Notes: generated by a model from the sequence alone, not told the origin. A stretch of 64,000 nt of DNA from Alloscardovia omnicolens DSM 21503 (GCF_000420505.1 NZ_ATVB01000001.1:1-64000); one strand, 5' to 3'; positions 28,982 through 38,003 are shown, counted from the stretch's first letter. A program made the numbers and translations.

Positions 28982-30379
28982 ATGACGAGTACGTCTTCTG
29001 CTGAGACAAACAGCACTACTCCTCCATCGAGTTTAGGCTCAACTGAAGCTGCTTTGCGTCAGCTCGATGGCAAGATTTCCCTATGGACTGGCATTCCTTT
29101 TGGTATTCAGCATGTGCTCGCCATGTTCGTTGCCAACCTTGCGCCTATTGCGATTGTGGTTGCTGCTGCTCAACTCACCGCAGAGCAAAGTGCATGGATT
29201 ATTAGTTCCGCTCTGCTTGTGGCCGGTTTGGGCACATGTTTGCAGCTTTACCCTTTATGGCGAATTGGCGGTCGTCTACCAATCGTTACGGGCATATCTT
29301 TTACCTATGTAGCCGCAGCAACTTTAGTCGCTTCTGACCCTAAGTTAGGTTATGGAGCAGTAATTGGTGCTGTGATTGTGGGCGGCTTTGTTGAGTTGCT
29401 TTTGGGGCTTACCGCACAATATTGGAAACCATTTATTAATCCGATTGTTTCTGCAGTAGTGGTAACAACTATTGGTTTTTCTTTGCTGTCTGTGGGCGCT
29501 ACCTCTTTTGGTGGCGGATCTGGAACGAAAGATTTTGGTTCGTGGCAGAACCTCACCGTCGCTACTATCACTTTGGTTGCTTGCCTTGCTTTCCAAGTTT
29601 TAACTCGAGGTATTGCTAAACAATTATCCGTGCTTTTCGGTCTTGTTGTTGGCTATATTATTGCTTTGATTTTTACTCTCAGCGGCATTGCTCCTCATAT
29701 GGTAGATTTTAGTAATTTCCAAGGCTTGAGCATTGTATCTTTACCTCATATTGCTCCACTTATGCCTTTTGGTATTAAGTTTGATGTGAATGCGATTGTA
29801 TCTTTCACTTTGCTGTATGTAGTTTCTTCTGTAGAAGTTTTGGGTAATACCTCGTCTTTAACTCAGGTTGGTTTTAACCGTGAACCAACAGACCGCGAAA
29901 CTGCTGGAGCTATTGCCGGTGACGGTTTTATCTCTTCTGTTGCAGGTTTCTTTGGCGCTTTGCCATTAACTTCTTTTGCGCAGAACGTTGGCTTGGTGGC
30001 TATTACCAGGGTAGTAAACCGTAAAGTTATTTTGACCGGTGGTTTGATTTTGATTCTGGCAAGCTTCTTCCCTTGTTTAGCTGCAGTATTTAATTCGCTT
30101 CCTCAGGCTGTTTTGGGCGGCTGCACGATTATGATGTTCGGCTCGATTGTGTTGGCAGGCATTCAGATGATTGCCAAAGCCGGTTTTACGCAACGCAATA
30201 TTACTATTGTGACTTTGGCTTTAACCATCGGTATTGGTTTTACTCAGGCTCAGGGTATTTTCCAGTACTTCCCTGCTCTCTTCCAGTCAGTCTTCTCTAA
30301 TGCGATTGCTATTGCCTTTGTGGTAGCGCTCATCCTTAGTTGGGTACTGCCAGACGAGAAACACTTCTTATCAGAGTAA
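28982..30379 (+). CDS. pbuX: Xanthine permease (NCS2 family)
   Basis: A 465-residue membrane symporter for xanthine, or for xanthine and uric acid. The NCS2 core is visible: GIPFGIQHVLAMFVANLAPI, IVTGISFTYVAAATLVA, the SVEVLGNTSSLTQVGFNREPTDRE stretch of the transport site, and SVAGFFGALPLTSFAQNVGLVAITRV. The Q/N residues after SFA differ from the uracil carriers (TTTYAEN). Its place behind xpt supports xanthine as substrate. Confidence 0.9.
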   Translation: MTSTSSAETNSTTPPSSLGSTEAALRQLDGKISLWTGIPFGIQHVLAMFVANLAPIAIVVAAAQLTAEQSAWIISSALLVAGLGTCLQLYPLWRIGGRLPIVTGISFTYVAAATLVASDPKLGYGAVIGAVIVGGFVELLLGLTAQYWKPFINPIVSAVVVTTIGFSLLSVGATSFGGGSGTKDFGSWQNLTVATITLVACLAFQVLTRGIAKQLSVLFGLVVGYIIALIFTLSGIAPHMVDFSNFQGLSIVSLPHIAPLMPFGIKFDVNAIVSFTLLYVVSSVEVLGNTSSLTQVGFNREPTDRETAGAIAGDGFISSVAGFFGALPLTSFAQNVGLVAITRVVNRKVILTGGLILILASFFPCLAAVFNSLPQAVLGGCTIMMFGSIVLAGIQMIAKAGFTQRNITIVTLALTIGIGFTQAQGIFQYFPALFQSVFSNAIAIAFVVALILSWVLPDEKHFLSE

Positions 30380-30383
30380 ATAT

Positions 30384-30420
30384 AAAAGTTGGTCGGCAGT
30401 TCACATGCCGACCAACTTTT
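30384..30420. terminator. Bidirectional terminator after pbuX
   Basis: A perfect 15-bp stem (30384-30398 with 30406-30420) with a 7-nt loop and flanking A and T runs. It serves both pbuX and the convergent membrane-protein gene. Confidence 0.92.
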
Positions 30421-31476
30421 TTACTTCACAGCAATAATTGCTTCTCGATCGAATTCATCAACGCGAGCATTCGCCTTTTCAAAGTCACGAGTTCCCGTAA
30501 AGACTTCATGCGTGTACGGGTTAACCTGCAACTTGTGTGCACGGTAGGCAATATAACCAATGGCTGCAATATTTGCGAGTAAGGCAAGAACAGATACCCA
30601 CAGATTTGCTGTAGCATTCATTGTGGAATTAACTGCGAATGGACTATCTACTCCCAGCTCAGGCATGGATGTTTGGAATTGTGGGAAGACCTGAGCAAAC
30701 ATGCACCAGATAGCCAAGGTATTAGCACGATTTTGAATCCATCCTCCCTTATTCCATAGCATATTTGCCACGGTTGGAGCCAACAACAAAGCAAAACCGC
30801 AATACCAAGAATGATTTGGCAAATTATTGTAAGTGTAGCAGAAGTTCCACAAATCGTAAGATACGATGAATACCCATGTCATATCTGCCCAAATCATATC
30901 GTCTTTTTTCTTTGACGAGTAGACTGCCCACCAGCCAGTCATGCACATGATGTTAATCAAACCTGCCACACCATTAAATACATTGTGCCAGCCAGTAACC
31001 ACGGTAATATGCTCGGATGTGGTCCATACTGGAGAACCGTTCATCATGGTGTAGTTGCCGGTAAAGAAGTGCGCTGCTGATTCAAAATCAGAAATAACTG
31101 CAATTAAAATATTTAACGCAACAATAGCGAAAGGAAAAGCTCTAAACCAACGGGCTTTACCAAGCTTTCCCCAGCGATATTTAATCACCATAAAGCCGAG
31201 GCATCCTGCTAGAGCTGCGTAAACTTTAGCGTAGTGGAACCATCCATTAGCAAAAACATTCGTTGGATTGTTCACAGCCCAGTCAGCTCCCATAGCTGCT
31301 CCACTAATAACAGCTATACAGTAGACGGTCATTGCTGCTGGTAAAGCGGCAAACATAATCAAACCGCCAGCTTTCGAACGGCGAGATAACTCGTTCAAAG
31401 CAATCAGTGCCACAAAAACCATAATCCAACCCAACCATTGGGTGGCGGCATGTGCCCCATATACTTGGAATAACAT
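30421..31476 (-). CDS. Polytopic membrane protein, possibly DUF5692 family
   Basis: A 351-residue protein with about nine to ten hydrophobic segments. Aromatic residues are frequent in the loops (ADMTWVFIVSYDLWNFCYTYNNLPNHSWYCGFALLLAP), which is the most recognisable stretch. I recall similar bifidobacterial proteins as DUF5692, but this is from memory. Function unknown. The start is the ATG 31474-31476, preceded by GGGGGG at 5-nt spacing. An in-frame start at 31509 has no such site. It is separated from the next leftward genes by about 130 nt and so is probably its own unit. Confidence 0.72.
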   Translation of the reverse strand: MLFQVYGAHAATQWLGWIMVFVALIALNELSRRSKAGGLIMFAALPAAMTVYCIAVISGAAMGADWAVNNPTNVFANGWFHYAKVYAALAGCLGFMVIKYRWGKLGKARWFRAFPFAIVALNILIAVISDFESAAHFFTGNYTMMNGSPVWTTSEHITVVTGWHNVFNGVAGLINIMCMTGWWAVYSSKKKDDMIWADMTWVFIVSYDLWNFCYTYNNLPNHSWYCGFALLLAPTVANMLWNKGGWIQNRANTLAIWCMFAQVFPQFQTSMPELGVDSPFAVNSTMNATANLWVSVLALLANIAAIGYIAYRAHKLQVNPYTHEVFTGTRDFEKANARVDEFDREAIIAVK

Positions 31477-31605
31477 AATAACCCCCCTATGCACTACAGT
31501 GTGCTGCATGTCTTTCTCAATCCCATCCCGTTATGGAATCGTTGCCATCGATATTATGCGAGTGAACTCCTACTCAATAATAAAGATGACAAAATAGAGA
31601 AAATG

Positions 31606-31839
31606 TCACAAATCTATCTGTTCAAATCTATACTCTTGCTCAGCATGAGGGTATTTCTGCCTATCAACAGCAGATAAAAACATACTTAACGGACGCACCC
31701 ACAGACGACGCTCACCATATAAAGGCCTATAAATCACGACCGTTTCACCGCTTTCGCTGTCTGTAGCGCAGTCTTCTACGTAATAATAATTACCCTTAAA
31801 ATGACGGTATACACTGTACAGTTGAATCTCGCGAGTCAT
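31606..31839 (-). CDS. DUF1653 family protein
   Basis: A 77-residue protein matching DUF1653: YRHFKGNYYYVEDCATDSESGETVVIYRPLYGERRLWVRPLSMFL is the full motif of this small family of unknown function. Its start codon overlaps the stop of the upstream MFS transporter gene (TAATG), so the two are translationally coupled. Confidence 0.85.
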   Translation of the reverse strand: MTREIQLYSVYRHFKGNYYYVEDCATDSESGETVVIYRPLYGERRLWVRPLSMFLSAVDRQKYPHAEQEYRFEQIDL

Positions 31840-33128
31840 TAGTGCTTCTCCTGTGTGTTACGAACGCTGAACACATTCATACGAATAACATGCCATGAAC
31901 ACCACGCATTAATCACGACAACTAAAATCATGGCAAAAACGAAGGATACGCCTGGCATAGCATCTCCATACATCCAGCCGTACAAAACAGGACCTGTTGC
32001 TGCAATAAGATAGCCCACTGATTGAGACATGCCGGAAATCTCTGCAGCATCTGCAGCAGTAGCAGCCTTAATCGGATAAAAGGTCAAAACCATCACGAAA
32101 ATAGTCGTAAAGAAGGCGCAGGTAACCGTAGCAAAAACGTACCAGTATGAGATGCCCAAAACTGAGTGCAGAGGGAAAAGAGCAGCTACGCCAACCTGTA
32201 AAGCTGTTAAAGCCGTTACCGCAATAATATGATAACGACGTGAAGTACGTGCTACGAAGAATGGAATGCCCACAGAAATAGGTAAACCGATTGCATTAAA
32301 AATAAGCATAATAATGGTGTTATGCACAGACTGAACATCGTCTGCGTTCAAAATACTGGGAAGCCATGCGCTCATCGTATAGCTCAAGAACGATTGACCA
32401 GCGAACATGCCAATAAAAAGCCATATGCGCACATCTCGAAGAAGGCTCAGATCAATAACCGAGTTATGCATCCCTTTGTTCTCAGAGTCCGTTGCCTCAG
32501 GAGTTTCTACTGTTAGTTGAGGTAAAAAGAACGACAAAAGCATCGGACACGCGGTCATAGCAGCCATCACCCACAGCATAGCTTGCCAGCCAATCGTTGC
32601 AGATACGAAAGGTGAGAGAAGAACGAGGACAATAGCGCCCACAACTATGGCAGCGCAGTATCGCATGGTATACAGCCCAGGCTGTTGTGAGAATTTCTCA
32701 GACACTAAAGTTGGCATACCAATGTTCAAAATAGCTATACCAATGCCCACTAAAACCGTGCCAGCAAGCATGGTATTCCACGTTAGTACTCCACGCAGCA
32801 TAGAGCCAACAAAAATAAAAACAGATGCTACTTGGAATGTGCGCGTGAGATTGATCTTTTGCACTAACCATGGCACAAGAAGTGAGACCACAACAAACAT
32901 AACTAAAGGAAGGCTCGTAATAATACCGAAACTTCCCACATCACGATGCATGTGCTCTGCCATAGGCTCAATATAAATTGGCAAAACTACTATGGGTGCT
33001 CGCATGATGAGGCCTGCGAGCATAAGAAACAGCGAAAACAGTATGTGTGAGGAATCACGCGCGTGTACTAACTGTGCTCCCTCGCCTATCTCAATGTTTC
33101 CAGGCTCGCTGCTCAGGTGTTGTGTCAT
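31839..33128 (-). CDS. MFS transporter, CynX/NimT type
   Basis: A 429-residue, 12-helix major facilitator resembling the CynX (cyanate) and NimT group, with AGLIMRAPIVVLPIYIEPMAEHMH at the first helix pair and VGIGIAILNIGMPTLVSEKF later. The substrate is unknown, since the group includes exporters of several small compounds. Coupled to the DUF1653 gene downstream. Confidence 0.8.
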   Translation of the reverse strand: MTQHLSSEPGNIEIGEGAQLVHARDSSHILFSLFLMLAGLIMRAPIVVLPIYIEPMAEHMHRDVGSFGIITSLPLVMFVVVSLLVPWLVQKINLTRTFQVASVFIFVGSMLRGVLTWNTMLAGTVLVGIGIAILNIGMPTLVSEKFSQQPGLYTMRYCAAIVVGAIVLVLLSPFVSATIGWQAMLWVMAAMTACPMLLSFFLPQLTVETPEATDSENKGMHNSVIDLSLLRDVRIWLFIGMFAGQSFLSYTMSAWLPSILNADDVQSVHNTIIMLIFNAIGLPISVGIPFFVARTSRRYHIIAVTALTALQVGVAALFPLHSVLGISYWYVFATVTCAFFTTIFVMVLTFYPIKAATAADAAEISGMSQSVGYLIAATGPVLYGWMYGDAMPGVSFVFAMILVVVINAWCSWHVIRMNVFSVRNTQEKH

Positions 33129-33269
33129 CAGACCTCATCCACACTTTCATGCTCTCTTCTCGTTCGTGGCGACAGTTCGTGGCAAAGGTTCATATTAAAC
33201 GTCCGTGGTATTCTTTCGCTACGTTCTGCTCTCTACCGCTGCGCTTACATGTGCGAGCCTGAAGTCTTC

Positions 33270-34178
33270 CTAATAGCCTGCGTTGAGGTTAAGAATATGC
33301 TTTTTCGGCTGTCCGTCGCATGCAAACGAATTAAGATTATCAAGAAAAGAATTCAACACGCGCTGAGTGTACATATCACTATAACCAGCTGTATGTGGAG
33401 TGCATATAACATTAGGCAGAGTCCATAAAATATCGCTGTGCGGTAATGGCTCAGTATCGAATACGTCTAAAGCAGCGCCAGCAATATTGCCCGATTGAAT
33501 AGCGCTTACTAAATCACGGCTCACAGTAGTTTTTCCACGACCTACGTTGATGTAATATGCGCTACTTTTCATCGCTTGAAATACCTGAGCATTCACACAA
33601 TCTGCTGTATCGGCAGTCAAAGGCAAAGCGTTCACCACATAATCAGCCTGCGCAATCGCCTCTCTCATATGTGTAAGGTCTAGGCATGAATCAAAATTCT
33701 CACTGCTATGCCCTGACCTATTAACGCCGATGGTTGTCATGGACATAGCATGGCATAAACGTGCTGTTTCTGTGCCAATTTCTCCTGTTCCAAGAACGCA
33801 GACGGTTTTACCGGTCAACTCACCCCAACCGCCCCACTGCGTCCATAAACCCAGCTGAGCTTCGCGCACATGTAAGTGCAAGCGCCTCTCGAACATCAGC
33901 ATATATGCAAGAACTTGCTGTGCAATATTTGGAGCATTTGCACCGCTTGCCGTGGTTACTATGATGTTATTGTGACGCATACAGTCCAAAGGAACGTAAT
34001 CAGCGCCTGCGCTAAACAACTGTATCCAGCAAATCTGAGAGCCAGGCATAGCAACAGCCTGAGCAAGATGGGGATGCCAACCAAAAATAATATCGCAGTG
34101 TGCTAAATCATTCACATCCAGCTGCACGGATGAAACTGCACGAGGTGTACGCGCGTTCTCATCGTCTTGAACAGGCAT
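33270..34178 (-). CDS. D-2-hydroxyacid dehydrogenase, N-terminus apparently shifted out of frame
   Basis: An NAD(P)-dependent D-2-hydroxyacid dehydrogenase. VLGTGEIGTETARLCHAMSMTTIGVNRSG is the Rossmann dinucleotide site, NVGRGKTTVSRDLV follows, and FDTEPLPHSDILWTLPNVICTPHTAG holds the catalytic Glu and His. At 302 residues it lacks the first beta-strand and helix usual in the family. A 47-codon frame directly upstream (34183-34326) encodes a matching TIGLLVSLKRGEVEQIAE segment one base out of frame, so the intact gene probably spanned 33270-34326. Whether this shortened form is active is unclear. Confidence 0.75.
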   Translation of the reverse strand: MPVQDDENARTPRAVSSVQLDVNDLAHCDIIFGWHPHLAQAVAMPGSQICWIQLFSAGADYVPLDCMRHNNIIVTTASGANAPNIAQQVLAYMLMFERRLHLHVREAQLGLWTQWGGWGELTGKTVCVLGTGEIGTETARLCHAMSMTTIGVNRSGHSSENFDSCLDLTHMREAIAQADYVVNALPLTADTADCVNAQVFQAMKSSAYYINVGRGKTTVSRDLVSAIQSGNIAGAALDVFDTEPLPHSDILWTLPNVICTPHTAGYSDMYTQRVLNSFLDNLNSFACDGQPKKHILNLNAGY

Positions 34179-34182
34179 AAAA

Positions 34183-34326
34183 CTACGCTATTATGCCCGA
34201 ACGCTCTGCAATCTGCTCGACTTCACCACGCTTCAAGCTGACGAGCAGACCGATGGTTAGAGTATGAGGGTTTGAGGGTGATAGTTCTTCGTGCGCGTTG
34301 GTTTCATGTGTTGTGTGAGTGGTCAT
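34183..34326 (-). pseudogene. Detached N-terminus of the D-2-hydroxyacid dehydrogenase
   Basis: ATG at 34324-34326 to TAG at 34183-34185 (47 residues). The second half, LTIGLLVSLKRGEVEQIAERSGIIA, looks like the opening strand and helix of the dehydrogenase fold. The stop is followed by TTTT and the ATG of the downstream frame, one nucleotide out of phase. No Shine-Dalgarno is visible before it. Confidence 0.5.
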
Positions 34327-34405
34327 AGGAGTAGTACTTTGTTAAGTTTCCGTAGAGTTGCGTGCTAATTATCTTTGTTTGCTAAGCATACTAACTGCGT
34401 GTTTC

Positions 34406-34888
34406 CTATTTATGGTATGCCTGATGATTCATGATTCTGTATGCGCGATAAATCTGCTCGCTAAGCACAACACGAGCTAACTGATGAGGCAAAGTAATAC
34501 GTCCGAAAGAAATAAGTTCATTGGCGCGTTGCTTGACCTGAGGAGATAAACCAAGTGACCCACCAATAACAAAAGTAATTTTGCTTGTTCCATGCACACT
34601 GAGTTTTTCTAGTTGGGATGCTAAAGCTTCGCTTGTAATCAGTGTGCCTTCAATCGCGAGAGCAATAACATAATCATCATGACCGATTTTGCCTAGAATG
34701 CGTTCACCTTCTGTTGCGAGAATATGTTCATCTTCTTTAGCGCTGGCTTTATCAGGTGTTTTTTCGTCCGACAGCTCCACAATATCTATAGTGCAGTAAG
34801 CACCCAGTCTCTTCACATACTCGTCGATGGCTTGTTTCCAATATTTTTCTTTCAGTTTGCCCACTGCAATAATTTTGATTTTCATCAT
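34406..34888 (-). CDS. rlmH: 23S rRNA pseudouridine-1915 N3-methyltransferase
   Basis: A small SPOUT methyltransferase that modifies Psi1915 in helix 69 of 23S rRNA on assembled ribosomes. It is 160 residues long. KIIAVGKLKEKYWKQAIDEYVKRL begins the protein, TFVIGGSLGLS is the SAM-site loop, and the conserved C-terminus ISFGRITLPHQLARVVLSEQIYRAYRI ending in YHK is complete. Probably monocistronic. Confidence 0.95.
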   Translation of the reverse strand: MMKIKIIAVGKLKEKYWKQAIDEYVKRLGAYCTIDIVELSDEKTPDKASAKEDEHILATEGERILGKIGHDDYVIALAIEGTLITSEALASQLEKLSVHGTSKITFVIGGSLGLSPQVKQRANELISFGRITLPHQLARVVLSEQIYRAYRIMNHQAYHK

Positions 34889-34914
34889 GTTTTTATTGTA
34901 GGGCGAGGCGTGAG

Positions 34915-34952
34915 TTTTAGGTTAAAATCGCGGGTTTTAGGTTAAAGTCGCA
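34915..34952. repeat. 20-bp tandem duplication
   Basis: GTTTTAGGTTAAAATCGC and GTTTTAGGTTAAAGTCGC in direct tandem, 20 bp apart, just upstream of rlmH. Confidence 0.85.
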
Positions 34953-34971
34953 CATAGATGGGCACACACGG

Positions 34972-35046
34972 GCGTGTCAGGTTTTTGTGTATGTGGTTTT
35001 GTATGTTCCCAGACATGACGTGTTGAACGCGGACTTACTGGGAACA
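34972..35046. repeat. Short (internally deleted) form of the intergenic repeat
   Basis: GGGCGTGTCAGG-TTTTTGTGTA at 34972-34992 matches the outer end of the long repeat. It is followed almost at once by a 43-bp hairpin unit (35004-35046) with TGTTCCCAG/CTGGGAACA arms, which matches the other end of the long repeat. The two ends without the middle suggest a deleted or minimal form of the same element. Confidence 0.6.
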
Positions 35047-35075
35047 CATTTGAGTCTGATTATTGCTTGTTTTTC

Positions 35076-35352
35076 TGTTCTCAAACATGGCGTGTTCAAC
35101 GCAGTCTGACTGGGAGCAGTGTGTTGCCATGCAGCACTCTTAAATCAAGAGCAATACCCCTTATGGTTGTGTGTGCTGCACGAGAAAGACGAAAGGTTAT
35201 GGTGTGCACAGCATACTGGCTAACCTTTTTTGGTTGACTGTGTGATGAACCAAAAATATCCCCAGGTCAAGTACAACCTCATTGCGACCAGCCTCAAGAC
35301 CCCAAAAATAACTCGCCATAGGGCAACCCACCATCTGCAAAAACCCTGACAC
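35076..35352 (-). repeat. Long intergenic repeat, copy 2 (inverted)
   Basis: Reverse complement of the repeat at 11949-12227, again about 280 bp. Its hairpin end is at 35076-35118 and its GTGTCAGGGTTTTTG end at 35338-35352. Both copies are in intergenic DNA and face opposite ways across about 22.8 kb. Confidence 0.75.
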
Positions 35353-35406
35353 ACCCTAGTTGCGTGTGCTATTGCTTTTACTAGGGCTGACTTAAAGGTT
35401 TTGGCT

Positions 35407-35447
35407 GTTGTAGTTTATGACACGTTGGACGTGTCATAAACTACAAC
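35407..35447. repeat. Perfect 19-bp-arm palindrome
   Basis: Arms 35407-35425 and 35429-35447 with a 3-nt loop. The arm reads GTTGTAGTTTATGACACGT. Partial copies occur at 35492-35519 and 24148-24176. There is no T-run, so this is more likely a repeat element or protein-binding site than a terminator. Confidence 0.9.
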
Positions 35448-35491
35448 AGTGAACACGCCACTTTTCAGTGTTCTACCCGTTGCAAGAGAGA

Positions 35492-35519
35492 ACCCGTTCA
35501 ACGTGTCGTCAACTACAAC
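35492..35519. repeat. Degenerate copy of the palindromic repeat
   Basis: ACCCGTTCAACGTGTCGTC followed by AACTACAAC, a slightly diverged right half of the palindrome 45 bp to its left. Confidence 0.65.
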
Positions 35520-35603
35520 GTAGCTATATAATTTCTCAGCGACATTACTCCCGCTACTCCCCCTTACGCCACTACTCACCGGCACACCGGCTACTCCCGC
35601 TGT

Positions 35604-36785
35604 TCACTCTATTCCCCCCCCCTGCTGCGCCACAAAACACGCAGCTAATTGCGCACGCTGCACATAAGATGCCACCTGAGAGTATTCTTCTGTACTGCTA
35701 TGTGCGCCTGTACCGCGAGCGCCGAGAGCGCATAATGTAGGAATACCTAATGAGCTGGTAATACCTGCGTCAGATACACCATTCACATGGCTAGCGTGGA
35801 TTGAGCCGTAGCCTATACGTCGTGCTGTTGCACTGAGTTTCTCAAAGAGTTTTTCGCTTTCGTCTGTGCACATCATGGCGTCCATAATGGTGCGAATATT
35901 CATGTGTGTGCGCGTATCTTCTACGTATGCAGTCTCAGATAGTTGTGTAAGCTCGTTAATAATGTAATCGCGTTGTTCTACCGTATCGAATCGTGCGCCG
36001 ATACTAACTTTTGCGTAGTCTGGTATGACGTTTTCGCCAATTCCGCCTTCTATTTTTCCACAGTTAAGAAGTATGCCATTATCTATATCGTTGAGTGCTT
36101 CTATAGCGATGATTTTGTGTGCTATATCGAGAATGGCTGATCGTCCTTCGCGCACTGCCATACCTGAGTGTGCTGCTTTACCGAAAACTTCAATGTCTAC
36201 AATCATGCCGCCTTTTCGGCTGAGCACAATGCCATCATCAAGCTGTCCAGTTTCAAAGTTGAGCACGTATTGGCTCGTTTGTGTGTGTTGTTGGATGATT
36301 TCTCGAGCGTTAGAAAACATATGGAGGTTTTCTTCATCACTGACTAACACGAGCTGCACTGGTTGTGTAAAAGTGCTGAGTTGGTTCAGAGCAATCAGTG
36401 TATAGACGGCGATGACTGCGCCTGGTTTCATATCGACAACGCCTGGCCCGTGCGCATTGCCATTATCGTCGATACTGAACGGGTGTTCAGCTGCTGTGCC
36501 GTCTGGGAAAACAGTATCCATATGTCCCAGGAAGCTGATGGGAGCTTGGCTCGTGTTGTCTTGATTAATATGCGCAACAAGTAGAGGCCCTGCTCCTTGA
36601 CTTGGTTCGAGTTGTACCTCAATTCCGTACTGTGCGAGCCGTTCGCTCAAAACTGTGGCGACCGCGGTTGTTCCTTCAATATTCCTCGATCCGCTATCTA
36701 TGTTGACGATGTTTTCAACAGTATCGATGATTTCTTGTTCGCGCTCGTGAAGAAAAGCGCTGATGATTGCGTCTGTTACGTTCAT
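35604..36785 (-). CDS. M20-family metallopeptidase (ArgE/DapE/CPG2 type)
   Basis: A cytosolic zinc amidohydrolase/peptidase of 393 residues. Metal-site motifs are complete: SFLGHMDTVFPDG (His88, Asp90), GPGVVDMKPG (Asp118), SDEENLHM (Glu151/152) and NFETGQLDD (Glu178). A dimerisation lid domain begins around FGKAAHSGMAVREGRSA (His206). It resembles carboxypeptidase G2 and N-acyl-amino-acid hydrolases. It is the third gene of the trpB operon, 20 nt behind the transporter. This suggests a substrate that yields tryptophan, such as a Trp peptide or N-acyl-Trp, but that is inferred only from context. Confidence 0.85.
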   Translation of the reverse strand: MNVTDAIISAFLHEREQEIIDTVENIVNIDSGSRNIEGTTAVATVLSERLAQYGIEVQLEPSQGAGPLLVAHINQDNTSQAPISFLGHMDTVFPDGTAAEHPFSIDDNGNAHGPGVVDMKPGAVIAVYTLIALNQLSTFTQPVQLVLVSDEENLHMFSNAREIIQQHTQTSQYVLNFETGQLDDGIVLSRKGGMIVDIEVFGKAAHSGMAVREGRSAILDIAHKIIAIEALNDIDNGILLNCGKIEGGIGENVIPDYAKVSIGARFDTVEQRDYIINELTQLSETAYVEDTRTHMNIRTIMDAMMCTDESEKLFEKLSATARRIGYGSIHASHVNGVSDAGITSSLGIPTLCALGARGTGAHSSTEEYSQVASYVQRAQLAACFVAQQGGGIE

Positions 36786-36805
36786 TGGTTTATCTTTTTA
36801 TAGGT

Positions 36806-37972
36806 TTAGAAATAGTTGACGACTGCGCCAGCCATAAGTACTGAGGCTATGGTGACGGTGATGATTCCAGCTACCAGCATTTTTGGTACGAGATAGTTTT
36901 CGATAGCTTGTTTCTGTGTGTCGTTGCTTGCTACGCTCGATGCCACTTCTTGAGGCATCACGAGTGTGGTTGGGAATCCGAATGTGCAGCTGATACCTAG
37001 GGTCATGGCGAGATATGGGCTGACGTGCAGGAGTTTACCTGTGAGGTAACTGAGTGCGAGCACCCCGATAACACCCATGCTCATAAAAAGGATGAGGGGA
37101 CCAACAATATGTGCAATCATGGCTGGGGTTACCGATGCCAGATTGGAGAAGATAAGCACTGTGACCAAGAACATGATTAGCCCATTAGATTGTGCTTTCT
37201 GCAGAATACCGGATTCGAGAAAACCTAGAGCGTATGCGATTGCTCCCACAATCAAGCACATCACAAAATAGTGCACTACCCCATGCGTTAAGCCTGCAAG
37301 CACATAACTGATTGCTGCGATCAATGAAAGTTTTGCTAAATATGTAGAAGCTTTCTGTTCTTTTTCAGGAATCTGTAACAGTTTAGGTTTTGTTGCACTG
37401 TCTGACTGGTTATCATGCGCGTACTGGGCAACAGCATTATTATCAGCTATAAAAGCGCGTGCTTCTTTCTTTAAGAAGTATGATGCTATAGGAATACCCA
37501 CGAACTTTTGGAAAATAAGTAGCCCCAAGCAGAAAGTAATAATTAATTCATACCCTTTTCCATCTAAAGCAGTGGTTATCAGCAGTGTTGCCGCACTTCC
37601 GCCCGCAAAAATCGGACTTCCCGCCAGTGCAAAATCAAACATATGGAAAGCGTAACCTGCAGCAAAAATCAAAGCTGTTCCACCCGCAACTCCTACTAGC
37701 GCAATAATAATAACCTTGATTTGTCGTTTCATTTCCGCAAAATCAAGCGTGGTAGCAAGCGATGTAATTAATAAACCGGCAATCAACGTACCAAAAGTTT
37801 TAATGCCTGTCGTTTCAAAAATATCTTTTGGCAATATTCCTGTCCAAAATCCTGCTAGCATGAGCACAGCTAGAGCGAGAACGCTCGAAATAGTTGCCCG
37901 AGTTTTGGACGCAATATACTCACTGAAGGCGAATAGTATCATTAATGCAGCCAGAGCGATAGTAGGAGCCAT
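36806..37972 (-). CDS. Multi-pass membrane transporter of unknown substrate
   Basis: A 388-residue protein with about ten to eleven hydrophobic segments and a charged central loop (about 170-200). Small-residue motifs such as SPIFAGGSAATLLITTALDGKG and a re-entrant-like FGFPTTLVMPQEVA near the C-terminus suggest a secondary transporter with inverted repeats, somewhat like GltS or related anion/amino-acid carriers. I cannot name the family. It lies between trpB and an M20 peptidase in one operon, with 31- and 20-nt gaps, under the trp attenuator. It therefore probably imports tryptophan, an aromatic precursor, or a Trp conjugate. Confidence 0.75.
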   Translation of the reverse strand: MAPTIALAALMILFAFSEYIASKTRATISSVLALAVLMLAGFWTGILPKDIFETTGIKTFGTLIAGLLITSLATTLDFAEMKRQIKVIIIALVGVAGGTALIFAAGYAFHMFDFALAGSPIFAGGSAATLLITTALDGKGYELIITFCLGLLIFQKFVGIPIASYFLKKEARAFIADNNAVAQYAHDNQSDSATKPKLLQIPEKEQKASTYLAKLSLIAAISYVLAGLTHGVVHYFVMCLIVGAIAYALGFLESGILQKAQSNGLIMFLVTVLIFSNLASVTPAMIAHIVGPLILFMSMGVIGVLALSYLTGKLLHVSPYLAMTLGISCTFGFPTTLVMPQEVASSVASNDTQKQAIENYLVPKMLVAGIITVTIASVLMAGAVVNYF

Positions 37973-38003
37973 AGTAGTGTCTTTCGTATTGTAGGTTTAG
38001 GAT

